Part shown: positions 1 through 8,242 of the stretch, piece after piece
Position numbering within the stretch: position 1 is the first letter of the stretch
Layout: every line of letters starts with the position of its first letter
Assembly (NCBI RefSeq): GCF_004361065.1
Contig: NZ_SELT01000010.1
Coordinates: 1-64,000 of the forward strand
Length of the DNA: 64,000 nt
Direction of reading: 5' to 3'
DNA from: Cognatilysobacter terrigena
Lineage (GTDB): Bacteria > Pseudomonadota > Gammaproteobacteria > Xanthomonadales > Xanthomonadaceae
Notes under the pieces: generated by a model
The model's input: the letters and a program-made list of their open reading frames with translations, nothing else
The model's database searches: none
Told to the model about the DNA's origin: nothing
Position numbers and translations under genes: made by a program

Positions 1-322
1 CCTTGATCTTCGAGCTCGTCGACGTCTCGTTGAAGACCAGGTTGATCTTGCCCGTAGCAACGGTCGCGCTCGTCACGTACTTGCCCTTGATCGACGCGGC
101 AGTGGCCAAGCCAGCAGCCGGGTTGTCGGTCGGCCACGCGCCATAGTTCGCGTAGTACTCGGCCACAGCCGTCTTCGCACCCGACGCCAGGCTCATGCCT
201 TCCGACACCTGCGAGCGGGCGACGTAGTCCTGGTAGGCCGGCAGCGCGATGGCGGCCAGGATGGCGATGATCGCGACGACGATCATCAGTTCGATGAGGG
301 TAAAGCCCTGCTGGTTCTTCAT
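1..322 (-). CDS. pilA: Type IV major pilin, 3' end cut by the window edge
   Basis: Structural subunit of the type IV pilus, exported and processed at the inner membrane by prepilin peptidase PilD. About 107 N-terminal residues are visible. The class III leader is short (MKNQQG) and is followed by the mature N-terminus [20 protein letters not shown], which has the cleavage Gly6, the methylated Phe1 and Glu5 of the mature chain, and the hydrophobic helix. The next stretch, [18 protein letters not shown], is typical of PilA pilins of xanthomonads and Pseudomonas. The start follows a purine-rich GGGGA site. The C-terminal disulfide loop lies outside the window. Upstream is a sigma-54 promoter, and the pilSR regulator genes lie 2-5 kb away on the same strand. 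A minor pilin is less likely given the promoter and the context. Confidence 0.93.
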   Translation of the reverse strand, partial: MKNQQGFTLIELMIVVAIIAILAAIALPAYQDYVARSQVSEGMSLASGAKTAVAEYYANYGAWPTDNPAAGLATAASIKGKYVTSATVATGKINLVFNETSTSSKIK

Positions 323-418
323 GTGTATCCCCTAGGAGAGTGGTCTTCACGGACAACGCCGGACGGCTCGCCAGATCCTTCGGTCTGCCATGCTCGCTGC
401 CCGTGCACTGCGAGCATA

Positions 419-434
419 CGCATAACCCGTGCCA
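419..434 (-). promoter_or_regulatory. Sigma-54 (RpoN) promoter of pilA
   Basis: Read on the minus strand the site is TGGCAC-GGGTT-ATGCG. It matches the RpoN consensus TGGCAC-N5-TTGC at all six -24 positions and at T, G and C of the -12 element, with exact GG-GC spacing. It predicts a transcript start near position 407 and an untranslated leader of about 85 nt before the pilA ATG at 322. PilR, encoded at 2365-3798, is the family of activator known to open such promoters at pilA in Pseudomonas. Confidence 0.85.
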
Positions 435-520
435 AACGGATGGTCCAGTTTGGGAGGGCTCTTTCGAGGAACGTGTCACGCTTGCCCCGACGAGCGGAAA
501 CCAGTAGGTGACGCGGTGCG

Positions 521-2368
521 TCAGTTGCTCGGAGTCGGGTGACGCAGAGTGTCGTCTTGCGCAGCGGCCATTGGGGTCAGGCGCTGGCGAATGTCAGCAA
601 CGGTGGCAGGCGATGGTGATCGAGCCAAGGCTCCACGCCAGCTTGCGCGCGCATCGTCCACGCGACCTAGAGCCGCCTGCAGGTCGCCAACGCGCACCGC
701 GGCCTCGGCCGTTGGATCCAATACTTCGGCGCGCTGGGCCGCGGCGAGCGCGGTGCGCGTATCCCCGAGTCGTTCGGCGGCAAGGCTGTAGTTCTGCCAC
801 GTCGTCGCAACATCGGGGCGTTGTGCGAGCGCCCGCTCGAGGTGTGCCGCGGCAACCTCGGGTTGTCCATTCCGTAGCGCGATGAAGCCGCGCAGTTCGT
901 GCACGCCCGTCGCGTCCGGCGTGGCACGCTCGACACGATCGAGTTCGCGCTGTGCGTCGCCGTTGCGGCCGGAGCGAATGTAGCCCCATGTGATGCGCTG
1001 CCAGTCGGATGGGAACGGCGGGATCAGTTGATGCGCCTGGACGATGGTCCATGCACCGAGCGCAGCACTGATCGCGACAGCGCCGGCGAGGCGCGCGATG
1101 TGTCGGGCACGGAACTCGTCGACCAGCGCCACCAGCCAGTACGCGCTGCCCAGTATGAACGGGCCAATGAAGTCGAAGCGGAATCGGTCTTCGGCGAAGA
1201 AGACCGCAATAGTGGCGAGGCCCATCGCCACCGGCGCCCACAGCGCGAGCGCGCGTCGGTCGCGTCGTAGCCATAAGGCCAGTCCGGGGAAGCCCAAGGC
1301 GAACAGCCAGCCGAACGGCAGCGGCAGAACGCTCAGCACCGGCGAGAAGCGGCGCTCGTCGCCGTAGCTTCGGGTGTTGGGCACTTCCGGATACGCGGAG
1401 AACTCGCGCAGCTTGCGGATGCCGTTCGCCATTGACTGCGCGGGATGCGCCGCGAGATAGCCCAGCGCCTCGTGCTGCCAGTACGCGCTGACTTCATGGG
1501 GTCGTAGAGCGTGGCCGGCCCGACGTTCGGCCTCGTGCGCGTAGCCGCGCCAGATGTCGAACGGCGCGGCATAGCGGCCGACGAAGCGCGGAACGCCCGA
1601 GCGCGACTGGGGGTTGTCCTCGTTGTAGAGCTGGTGCAGAACAACGCCGCCGTTGGTCGGCAGCGGTGACCAGTTCCCAGATATGGCGTGATTGCGTGCG
1701 GCCAGCATCGCAAGGGGGACGGCAAGACCAACGACGAGCGCAGCAGCACCCGGCAGCCATCGTCGGCGTGCGTCGGCCGAGCACGCAAACACCACCGCGA
1801 CTGCCAGCGGCGTCATCAAGAGAAGATTCGATCGGATCGCGACGCCGAAGCCGCAGTACGCGCCGAACAGCAGCCACTGCCGCGGCGTCGGTTCGCGGAC
1901 CAGCCGCAGCAGGAGAACACTCCACCACGTGACGAACGCGACGTCGCACGTCGGTTTCAGGATCGCGGCCGTGTACGCGATGGCCGTGCCGGTGCAGGCG
2001 TACAGGCTGGCAGCGACAACGCCTGTGCGATGGCGGCCGAGCGCGGATGCGATGCGATACACGCCGTAAGCGGTCCCGGTGTCGAGCGCGATCTGCAGCA
2101 GATAGATCGGAAACAGCGACCCCGTCAGTCGAAGTACGGCGCCGACCAGATAGCCGTAAAAGGGATCCATGAAGCCGAACATCGGCTGCATGCCGCCGGT
2201 GCCAGACGCAACGTCACGACCGAATGCGATGTAGTACGCCTCGTCAGGCCCGGGCTGATAGGTCAGCGGGCTGCGAATCGCAAAATAGAGATGGATCAAC
2301 CGCAGCGATGCGGTGACGACGAGGACCCATGCTACGGCGCGCCGAGGAACGCCGGCTTCGTCGTTCAC
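521..2368 (-). CDS. GT-C membrane glycosyltransferase with C-terminal TPRs, candidate pilin-modifying enzyme
   Basis: A 615-residue polytopic protein. Residues 1-430 hold many hydrophobic helices and an acidic first periplasmic loop (PGPDEAYY) of the kind used by lipid-linked-sugar (PMT/ArnT/GT39-type) glycosyltransferases. Residues about 450-600 are a soluble tail of TPR-like helix pairs (GQPEVAAAHLERAL, GDTRTALAAAQRAEVLDP). The start is GTG at 2368 inside a GTGA overlap with the pilR stop, so translation is coupled to pilR. The gene ends about 200 bp before pilA. Members of this fold transfer sugars from polyprenyl-phosphate carriers to proteins or lipids. The position between pilR and pilA suggests the pilin as acceptor, but that is inference. 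Donor and acceptor are unknown. Confidence 0.7.
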   Translation of the reverse strand: MNDEAGVPRRAVAWVLVVTASLRLIHLYFAIRSPLTYQPGPDEAYYIAFGRDVASGTGGMQPMFGFMDPFYGYLVGAVLRLTGSLFPIYLLQIALDTGTAYGVYRIASALGRHRTGVVAASLYACTGTAIAYTAAILKPTCDVAFVTWWSVLLLRLVREPTPRQWLLFGAYCGFGVAIRSNLLLMTPLAVAVVFACSADARRRWLPGAAALVVGLAVPLAMLAARNHAISGNWSPLPTNGGVVLHQLYNEDNPQSRSGVPRFVGRYAAPFDIWRGYAHEAERRAGHALRPHEVSAYWQHEALGYLAAHPAQSMANGIRKLREFSAYPEVPNTRSYGDERRFSPVLSVLPLPFGWLFALGFPGLALWLRRDRRALALWAPVAMGLATIAVFFAEDRFRFDFIGPFILGSAYWLVALVDEFRARHIARLAGAVAISAALGAWTIVQAHQLIPPFPSDWQRITWGYIRSGRNGDAQRELDRVERATPDATGVHELRGFIALRNGQPEVAAAHLERALAQRPDVATTWQNYSLAAERLGDTRTALAAAQRAEVLDPTAEAAVRVGDLQAALGRVDDARASWRGALARSPSPATVADIRQRLTPMAAAQDDTLRHPTPSN

Positions 2369-3798
2369 TCGATCCCCAGCTTCTTCAGCTTGTACCGCAA
2401 CGCCCGGAACGTAATCCCGAGGGCCGCCGCGGTGCGCGTCTTGTTGTAGCGGTTCTCCTGCAACGCGTGCTGGATGGCCGCGCGTTCGATCTCCTCGATG
2501 TACGAGGGCAGGGCGCTGGTGGCGGTGTCGCGCGGGTCGAGGGCGCGGGGGTCCGCGGCTGCGGGCGTCGCAGTCGGCGCGGGCGCAGGTGCCTGCTGCG
2601 CGGCGGCATTCGACGTCGCCGGCTTCGGCGTCACCTTCGGAAGGCTCAGGTCATCGGACCGGATCACCTCGCCTTCGGCAAGCGCGAGTGCGCGCTCGAG
2701 GATGTTCTCGAGCTCGCGCACATTGCCCGGGAACGGGTAGTCGCGCAGGGCCTCGACGGCATCCGGCGACAGGTGCGGGATCGGACGGTCCTGCGCCGTT
2801 GCGAGGCGACGCAGGATGACGTCGGACAGACCGGGAAGGTCCTCCGGGCGCTCGCGCAGCGGGGGCACGCGCAATTCGATGACGTTGATTCGATAGTAAA
2901 GGTCGTGCCGGAAGCGGCCTTCCTCGACCAGCGCTGCCAGATCCTTGTGCGTCGCCGACAGGATGCGGACGTCGACTTTGACCTCGTTGTTCGAACCGAC
3001 CGGGCGGATCGACTTTTCCTGGATTGCGCGGAGCAGCTTCACCTGCATCGGCAGCGGAAGCTCGGCGACTTCGTCCAGGAACAGCGTGCCGCCGTCGGCC
3101 GCCTGGAACAGGCCGGGTTTGTCGGCATGGGCGCCCGTGAACGAGCCCTTCTTGTGACCGAAGAACTCGCTTTCCATCAGTTCGGCGGGGATCGCGCCGC
3201 AGTTGACCGGCACGAACGGACCGGTCGCGCGGCCGCCCTCGGCGTGGATCGTGCGGGCGACGAGCTCCTTGCCGACGCCGGACTCGCCGGAGATGTAGAC
3301 CGGTGCCTGGCTGCGGGCGACCTTCGTCAGCGTGGCGCGCAACGAGGCCATGGCCGGCGATTCGCCGAACAGGCGCGAGGAGATGCCCGACTCGTTGGCC
3401 GCGCGGCGGCGCTCGTGCAGTTCCAGCGCCTGCTTGACCAGGTCGCGCAGCACGCCGAGGTCCACCGGCTTGCTGACGAAGTCGAACGCACCGGCCTTCA
3501 GCGCCTCGACCGCCGCCTCGACGTTGCCGAAGGCCGTGATCATGGCGACCGGGGTGGTCGGATGCTTCTGGTTGATCTCGGAGACGATCTCGAGCCCGGT
3601 GCCGTCGGGCAGCCGCATGTCGGTCAGGCAGAGGTCGTACTTGTTGCGGGAGAGCAGGGCGCGGGCGTCGGTGACGTTCGCCGCTGTATCGCAGCGCAGG
3701 CCCATACGGCCGAGGGTCATGACCAGCAATTCGCGGATGTCGCGCTCGTCATCGACGACAAGAGCGGTGCGGGCGGGTGCGCTACGGGGTTCGGCCAT
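2365..3798 (-). CDS. pilR: Sigma-54-dependent response regulator PilR
   Basis: NtrC-family activator of pilA, 477 residues. The receiver domain (1-125) has acidic D16/D17, phosphoacceptor D60 (LTDMRLPDG) and the conserved Lys in SKPVD. The AAA+ domain (about 143-375) has Walker A GESGVGKE, the sigma-54 contact loop as GSFTGA (GAFTGA in most relatives), Walker B GGTLFLDE and an arginine-finger region RFRHDLYYR. A low-complexity Ala/Pro/Thr linker (about 395-430) leads to the Fis-type HTH at the C-terminus (NKTRTAAALGITFRALRYKL). It is cotranscribed with pilS, whose stop lies 80 bp upstream. The predicted target promoter is at 419-434. Identification as PilR rather than another NtrC-like regulator rests on the adjacent six-helix PilS and pilA. 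Confidence 0.94.
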   Translation of the reverse strand: MAEPRSAPARTALVVDDERDIRELLVMTLGRMGLRCDTAANVTDARALLSRNKYDLCLTDMRLPDGTGLEIVSEINQKHPTTPVAMITAFGNVEAAVEALKAGAFDFVSKPVDLGVLRDLVKQALELHERRRAANESGISSRLFGESPAMASLRATLTKVARSQAPVYISGESGVGKELVARTIHAEGGRATGPFVPVNCGAIPAELMESEFFGHKKGSFTGAHADKPGLFQAADGGTLFLDEVAELPLPMQVKLLRAIQEKSIRPVGSNNEVKVDVRILSATHKDLAALVEEGRFRHDLYYRINVIELRVPPLRERPEDLPGLSDVILRRLATAQDRPIPHLSPDAVEALRDYPFPGNVRELENILERALALAEGEVIRSDDLSLPKVTPKPATSNAAAQQAPAPAPTATPAAADPRALDPRDTATSALPSYIEEIERAAIQHALQENRYNKTRTAAALGITFRALRYKLKKLGIE

Positions 3799-3878
3799 CG
3801 GGTCCTCCGCCGCGCACCTTAGCTGATGTGACCGCCTGCGGCCACTTCGGGCCGTTTTCGTCAGCCGAAGGGCAGGTT

Positions 3879-5474
3879 TCAGCGGCCGAGCGCGCTCATG
3901 CGGATGCGGAAGCAGCCACCGACGCCCGGGGTCGGCACGTAGTCGAGGCTCGCCTGATTGGCGCGGCAGAGTTCGCGGGCGATGTAGAGGCCCAGGCCGG
4001 TGCCGTGGCTCGACGTCGTGAAGAACGGTTTGAAGAGGCGATTGCGGATCGGCTCGGGGATGCCGGGGCCGCGGTCGATGACGTCGAGTACGGGTTGGCC
4101 GCCGTCGATCGCCGCACGCACCGTGACGCGCGCCGGCTCGCCCGGCATGCGGCCGTAGTTGAGCGCATTCGCGACCAGCACCGTCACCGCCTGGTGCAGC
4201 TGTCGAGGATCGAACAGCGCATTGAGTTCCGCTTGCGTCGACGCCGCGATCAGCGTGTCGCCTTCGATCGGATGGCTCACGAGATAGTCGTCGACGAACT
4301 GCTTCGCGAAGTGCACGAGCTCGACGACGACCGGCTTCGCCGGTTCGCGGCGCGCGAGCCCGAGCACGTTCTCGACGATGCCGTTCATGCGCACCACGTG
4401 CTGGTGGATGATCTCGAGTAGTCGACGATCCGCCGGACGGATGTCATCCGATTCCTCGAGCAGCTGCACCGCGTAGCTCATCGCCGCGAGCGGATTGCGG
4501 ATCTCGTGCGCCAGGCTCGCGGAGAAGCGACCGAGCGTCGCCAGCGTGATCGACTCGGCGCGCTGCGACAGCAGCGACGTGTCGTCGAGAAACACCAGCG
4601 CCTGGTCGCTGTTGGCCTGCAAGCGCGTGAAGCGCGGAATGACGTCGGACTGGTCGACTGCGAGGCGCAGTGGTGTGTCGTCGACGCCCCCGGTTTCGCG
4701 CCACGTCTGCAGACGGCGACCGAGCTCGGGCACGGCGACCGCGAGTTCGCGGAAGCCGTGCACTTCGTCGCCGACATCGCCCACGAGCGCGGTCGCCGCT
4801 TCGTTCGCCAGACGCATGCGGCCCGCGCCGTCGACGAGCAGAACGCCCGTACGCAGGCGGCGGATGATGAGTTCGTTGACCTGCGCGAGATGTTCGTTTT
4901 CCGTCGTGCGCAGCGCGGCGATCTCGTAGCTCTCACGCATCTGCTTGCCGAGCACGTTCATGACCGTCGCGAGCGCGATGTAGCCGATCGCGAACATCAC
5001 CGGCTCGGTAAACGAGCGACGCGGTGCGCTGTCGATCACGCCCCATGCGTATTCCGCGAACAACAGCGCGACAGACACCGTCGCGAACGCGAACGCGAAG
5101 CGTGGCGGCAGCAGAAGCGATGCCGCGCCGACGTTGAACAGGATCATCACCGCGATGCCGCTGCCCGCCGACGGCAGCGCATGCATCGCAAGCACGCCGA
5201 AGAACAGGTCGGCCGCAACGCCGATGCCCGCGGACAGGCGCACGTCGATGCGTCGACCCAGGCCGAGCATCACGATCGACACGAACAGGTAGGCGATGAC
5301 GACCGAGCGCGCCAGCAGCGCATAGCGCGGCGGCTCGAGCAGGCCGGTCGTCGGCCCGAACACCAGCGCGACGAGAAGCGCCGCCTCGAGCACCCGGTAA
5401 AGATTGAAAAGCCGCAGTTCGCGGTAGAGGACGTGGTCGGCGTCGAGCGGGGTCAGCGCAGGTTTGAAGGGCAC
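3879..5474 (-). CDS. pilS: Sensor histidine kinase PilS
   Basis: Inner-membrane partner kinase of PilR, about 531 residues. The N-terminal third holds about six hydrophobic helices. A PAS-like region (LIIRRLRTGVLLVDGAGRM) follows, then the HisKA box FSASLAHEIRNPLAAMSYAV with the phosphorylated His. The HATPase domain has the N box (LVANALNYGR), G1 (DRGPGIPE), F (LFKPFF) and G2 (GTGLGLYIA). The frame is open upstream to 5573, but I prefer the GTG at 5474. The extra residues are Arg/Pro-rich and look non-coding, and a -10-like TATACT at 5507-5502 would start transcription just before this GTG. It is divergent from sucC. Confidence 0.9.
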   Translation of the reverse strand: MPFKPALTPLDADHVLYRELRLFNLYRVLEAALLVALVFGPTTGLLEPPRYALLARSVVIAYLFVSIVMLGLGRRIDVRLSAGIGVAADLFFGVLAMHALPSAGSGIAVMILFNVGAASLLLPPRFAFAFATVSVALLFAEYAWGVIDSAPRRSFTEPVMFAIGYIALATVMNVLGKQMRESYEIAALRTTENEHLAQVNELIIRRLRTGVLLVDGAGRMRLANEAATALVGDVGDEVHGFRELAVAVPELGRRLQTWRETGGVDDTPLRLAVDQSDVIPRFTRLQANSDQALVFLDDTSLLSQRAESITLATLGRFSASLAHEIRNPLAAMSYAVQLLEESDDIRPADRRLLEIIHQHVVRMNGIVENVLGLARREPAKPVVVELVHFAKQFVDDYLVSHPIEGDTLIAASTQAELNALFDPRQLHQAVTVLVANALNYGRMPGEPARVTVRAAIDGGQPVLDVIDRGPGIPEPIRNRLFKPFFTTSSHGTGLGLYIARELCRANQASLDYVPTPGVGGCFRIRMSALGR

Positions 5475-5501
5475 GGCGCGCGTCCAGCAGTCGGTCGGCC
5501 G

Positions 5502-5530
5502 AGTATAGGTGGCTGATTCTCCGGGCGTTC
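5502..5530 (-). promoter_or_regulatory. Possible pilS promoter
   Basis: On the minus strand TATACT (5507-5502) resembles a -10 element. The hexamer 17 nt upstream (GAACGC, 5530-5525) is a poor -35. If real, transcription starts near 5496 and gives a leader of about 22 nt before the GTG at 5474, which supports the shorter PilS start. Confidence 0.3.
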
Positions 5531-5645
5531 CCCGGACCCGCGGGGTGGCCCGGCCCGGCCCGATCGGCGACAATATGGCCCCCTCGCGCCCAGCCCGGCC
5601 GCGCCGTCAGGCGCGCGAGGCCCCACGTCCATCCTTCGGTGACGC

Positions 5646-6815
5646 ATGAATTTCCACGAATACCAGGCGAAGCAGCTCTTTGCCGACTACGGCATCGCCG
5701 TTCCCAAGGGCATCGTTGCCCGCTCGCCGGACGAGGCGGTCGCGGCGGCCAAGCAGATCCCGGGCGACCTCTGGGTCGTCAAGGCGCAGATCCACGCGGG
5801 CGGCCGCGGCAAGGCCGGCGGCGTGAAGCTGGCGAAGTCGTATGACGAAGTCGCGCAGTACGCCAAGCAGATGCTCGGCACGAAGATGGCGACCTACCAG
5901 ACCGCCGGTGTCGAGCTGCCGATCGATTCGGTGCTGATCTCCGAAGGCACGGACATCGCGAAGGAGCTGTACCTGTCGGTGCTCGTCGATCGTTCGACGA
6001 AGACCGTCACCTTCATCGCTTCCGCCGAAGGCGGCATGGACATCGAGCAGGTCGCGCACGAGAAGCCCGAGGCGATCCACACGCTCAACATCAACTACGT
6101 CGAAGGCCTGCAGCCGTACCAGTGCCGCGACGTCGGCTTCGCGATGGGTCTCAACGCGAAGCAGGTCGGCCAACTGACCAAGATCATGACGGGCCTGTTC
6201 AAGCTCTTCATGGACAAGGACCTCGCGCTGGTCGAGCTCAACCCGCTCGCGATCCTCACCAATGGCGACCTCGCCGTGCTCGACGGCAAGATCAATTCGG
6301 ACGACAACGCGTCGTTCCGTCATCCCGAACTCGTCGCCATGCGCGACGTGCGTCAGGAAGACGACACCGAAGTGCTCGCGTCGAAGTACGACCTCAACTA
6401 CGTCACGATGGACGGCGACATCGGCTGCATGGTCAACGGCGCGGGCCTGGCCATGGCGACGATGGACGTCATCGCGCTCAACGGCGGTTCGCCGGCGAAC
6501 GTCCTCGACGTGGGCGGCGGCGCGACCAAGGAGCGCGTCACCGAGGCGTTCAAGCTGATCCTGTCGAGCGACAAGGTGAAGGCGATTTTCGTGAACATCT
6601 TCGGCGGCATCGTCCGCTGCGACATGATCGCGGAAGGCATCATCGCGGCGGTCAAGGAAGTCGACGTCAAGGTGCCGGTGATCGTGCGCCTCGAGGGTAC
6701 GAACGTCGAAGCGGGCAAGGAGTTGCTGAAGAACTCCGGCCTCGCCATCACCCCGGCCGACGACATCAACGACGGTGCGAAGAAGGCCGTCGCGGCCGTC
6801 AAGCAAGCCGCCTGA
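5646..6815 (+). CDS. sucC: Succinate-CoA ligase, beta subunit (ADP/GDP-forming)
   Basis: With SucD it converts succinyl-CoA, ADP or GDP and phosphate to succinate, CoA and NTP in the TCA cycle. The length of 389 residues matches the family (388 in E. coli). It begins [16 protein letters not shown], the usual SucC start. The ATP-grasp domain (1-240) includes the glycine-rich [16 protein letters not shown]. The C-terminal CoA-ligase flavodoxin-like domain includes the GG-rich [16 protein letters not shown] and [10 protein letters not shown]. sucD follows after 55 bp, so the pair forms an operon. It is divergent from pilS across a 171-bp spacer. Confidence 0.98.
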   Translation: MNFHEYQAKQLFADYGIAVPKGIVARSPDEAVAAAKQIPGDLWVVKAQIHAGGRGKAGGVKLAKSYDEVAQYAKQMLGTKMATYQTAGVELPIDSVLISEGTDIAKELYLSVLVDRSTKTVTFIASAEGGMDIEQVAHEKPEAIHTLNINYVEGLQPYQCRDVGFAMGLNAKQVGQLTKIMTGLFKLFMDKDLALVELNPLAILTNGDLAVLDGKINSDDNASFRHPELVAMRDVRQEDDTEVLASKYDLNYVTMDGDIGCMVNGAGLAMATMDVIALNGGSPANVLDVGGGATKERVTEAFKLILSSDKVKAIFVNIFGGIVRCDMIAEGIIAAVKEVDVKVPVIVRLEGTNVEAGKELLKNSGLAITPADDINDGAKKAVAAVKQAA

Positions 6816-6870
6816 GACTTCCACGTCGCGCGGCACTGATCCGCGCGACCGACACAGGAATACGAATCCA

Positions 6871-7746
<876 letters not shown>

Positions 7747-7768
7747 TTCAGCCCTTCGAGTTGTCAGC

Positions 7769-7800
7769 AAAAGGCCGCCTCCGGGCGGCCTTTTGTTTTG
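7769..7800 (+). terminator. Rho-independent terminator of sucCD
   Basis: AAAAGGCCGCC and GGGCGGCCTTTT form an 11-bp stem around a 3-nt TCC loop, followed by TTTTGTTTT. It lies 22 bp after the sucD stop. Confidence 0.93.
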
Positions 7801-7828
7801 CGCGCCAAGCGGAGGTGGCTTGCTGTCA

Positions 7829-7876
7829 GCACCAAATATTGTGTTGACGGATTTTGCCGTCCCGCATATGTTGTGC
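7829..7876 (+). promoter_or_regulatory. Tandem NrdR-box-like sites over the nrdA promoter
   Basis: Box 1 (7829-7844, GCACCAAATATTGTGT) matches the 16-bp NrdR palindrome (ACACWATATATWGTGT) at 13 positions. Box 2 (7861-7876, CCCGCATATGTTGTGC) matches at 10. The starts are 32 bp apart, three helical turns, as is usual for paired NrdR boxes at ribonucleotide reductase operons. NrdR is a dATP/ATP-sensing repressor. The nrdR gene is not in this window. Confidence 0.7.
7844..7872 (+). promoter_or_regulatory. nrdA promoter
   Basis: TTGACG (7844-7849) and TATGTT (7867-7872) are separated by 17 bp. The -35 element abuts box 1 and the -10 element lies inside box 2 of the NrdR pair, so NrdR binding would block polymerase. 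The predicted start is near 7879, directly before the riboswitch. Confidence 0.65.
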
Positions 7877-7880
7877 CCGT

Positions 7881-8066
7881 CGAAGGTGCCGTCTCTGCCA
7901 GGAGCGGCTTAATAGGGAACCCGGTGGGAATCCGGGACTGCCCCGCAGCGGTAAGTGGAAACGACCCGCGTCATTGGCACTGGCCTTACGGCTGGGAAGC
8001 GACGCGCAGTAGGTGGCGACTCCGGTCGCCGTAGTCCACGAGTCCGAAGACCTGCCTCGATCGGCG
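7881..8066 (+). promoter_or_regulatory. Cobalamin (B12) riboswitch upstream of nrdA
   Basis: The region contains the conserved blocks of the AdoCbl riboswitch in order: GAAGGTGCC near 7882; the segment AATAGGGAACCCGGTGGGAA from 7911; the B12 box core GACTGCCCCGCAGCGGTAA (7936-7954); the paired region near 7976-7998 (GGCACTGGCCTTACGGCTGG); and the terminal block AGTCCGAAGACCTGCC (8041-8056). The boundaries are estimated by eye. The downstream gene is the class I ribonucleotide reductase, not a B12 synthesis or transport gene. Confidence 0.95.
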
Positions 8067-8213
8067 GCCGCGTGCTGCCGTTGGCCAGGCGTCCTCGTGG
8101 GAGGGACGGGTCGGTCCGCGGACCTCGTCCGCCGCCTTCCGTCTCCACATGTCGATGCCGGCTCGCCCGAGGGGGCGGGGGCCGGCGCAGGTCGACGCGT
8201 GCGCCGCTTTCGC

Positions 8214-8240
8214 TTCCTCTCCATCGCCACCGGAGAGGAA
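8214..8240 (+). promoter_or_regulatory. nrdA: Hairpin that sequesters the nrdA ribosome binding site
   Basis: TTCCTCTCC (8214-8222) pairs without mismatch to GGAGAGGAA (8232-8240) around a 9-nt loop. The 3' arm is the whole Shine-Dalgarno sequence of nrdA, 2 nt before its ATG at 8243. This is the expected output stem of a riboswitch that acts on translation. A possible anti-sequestor is GGAGGG at 8100-8105, which could pair with part of the 5' arm; this is speculative. Confidence 0.75.
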
Positions 8241-8242
8241 CA

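Noticed and set aside
3879-5573. Longer PilS start at 5573
   Set aside because: The extra 33 residues are Arg/Pro/Gly-rich, lie upstream of a -10-like site, and add nothing to the first membrane helix.
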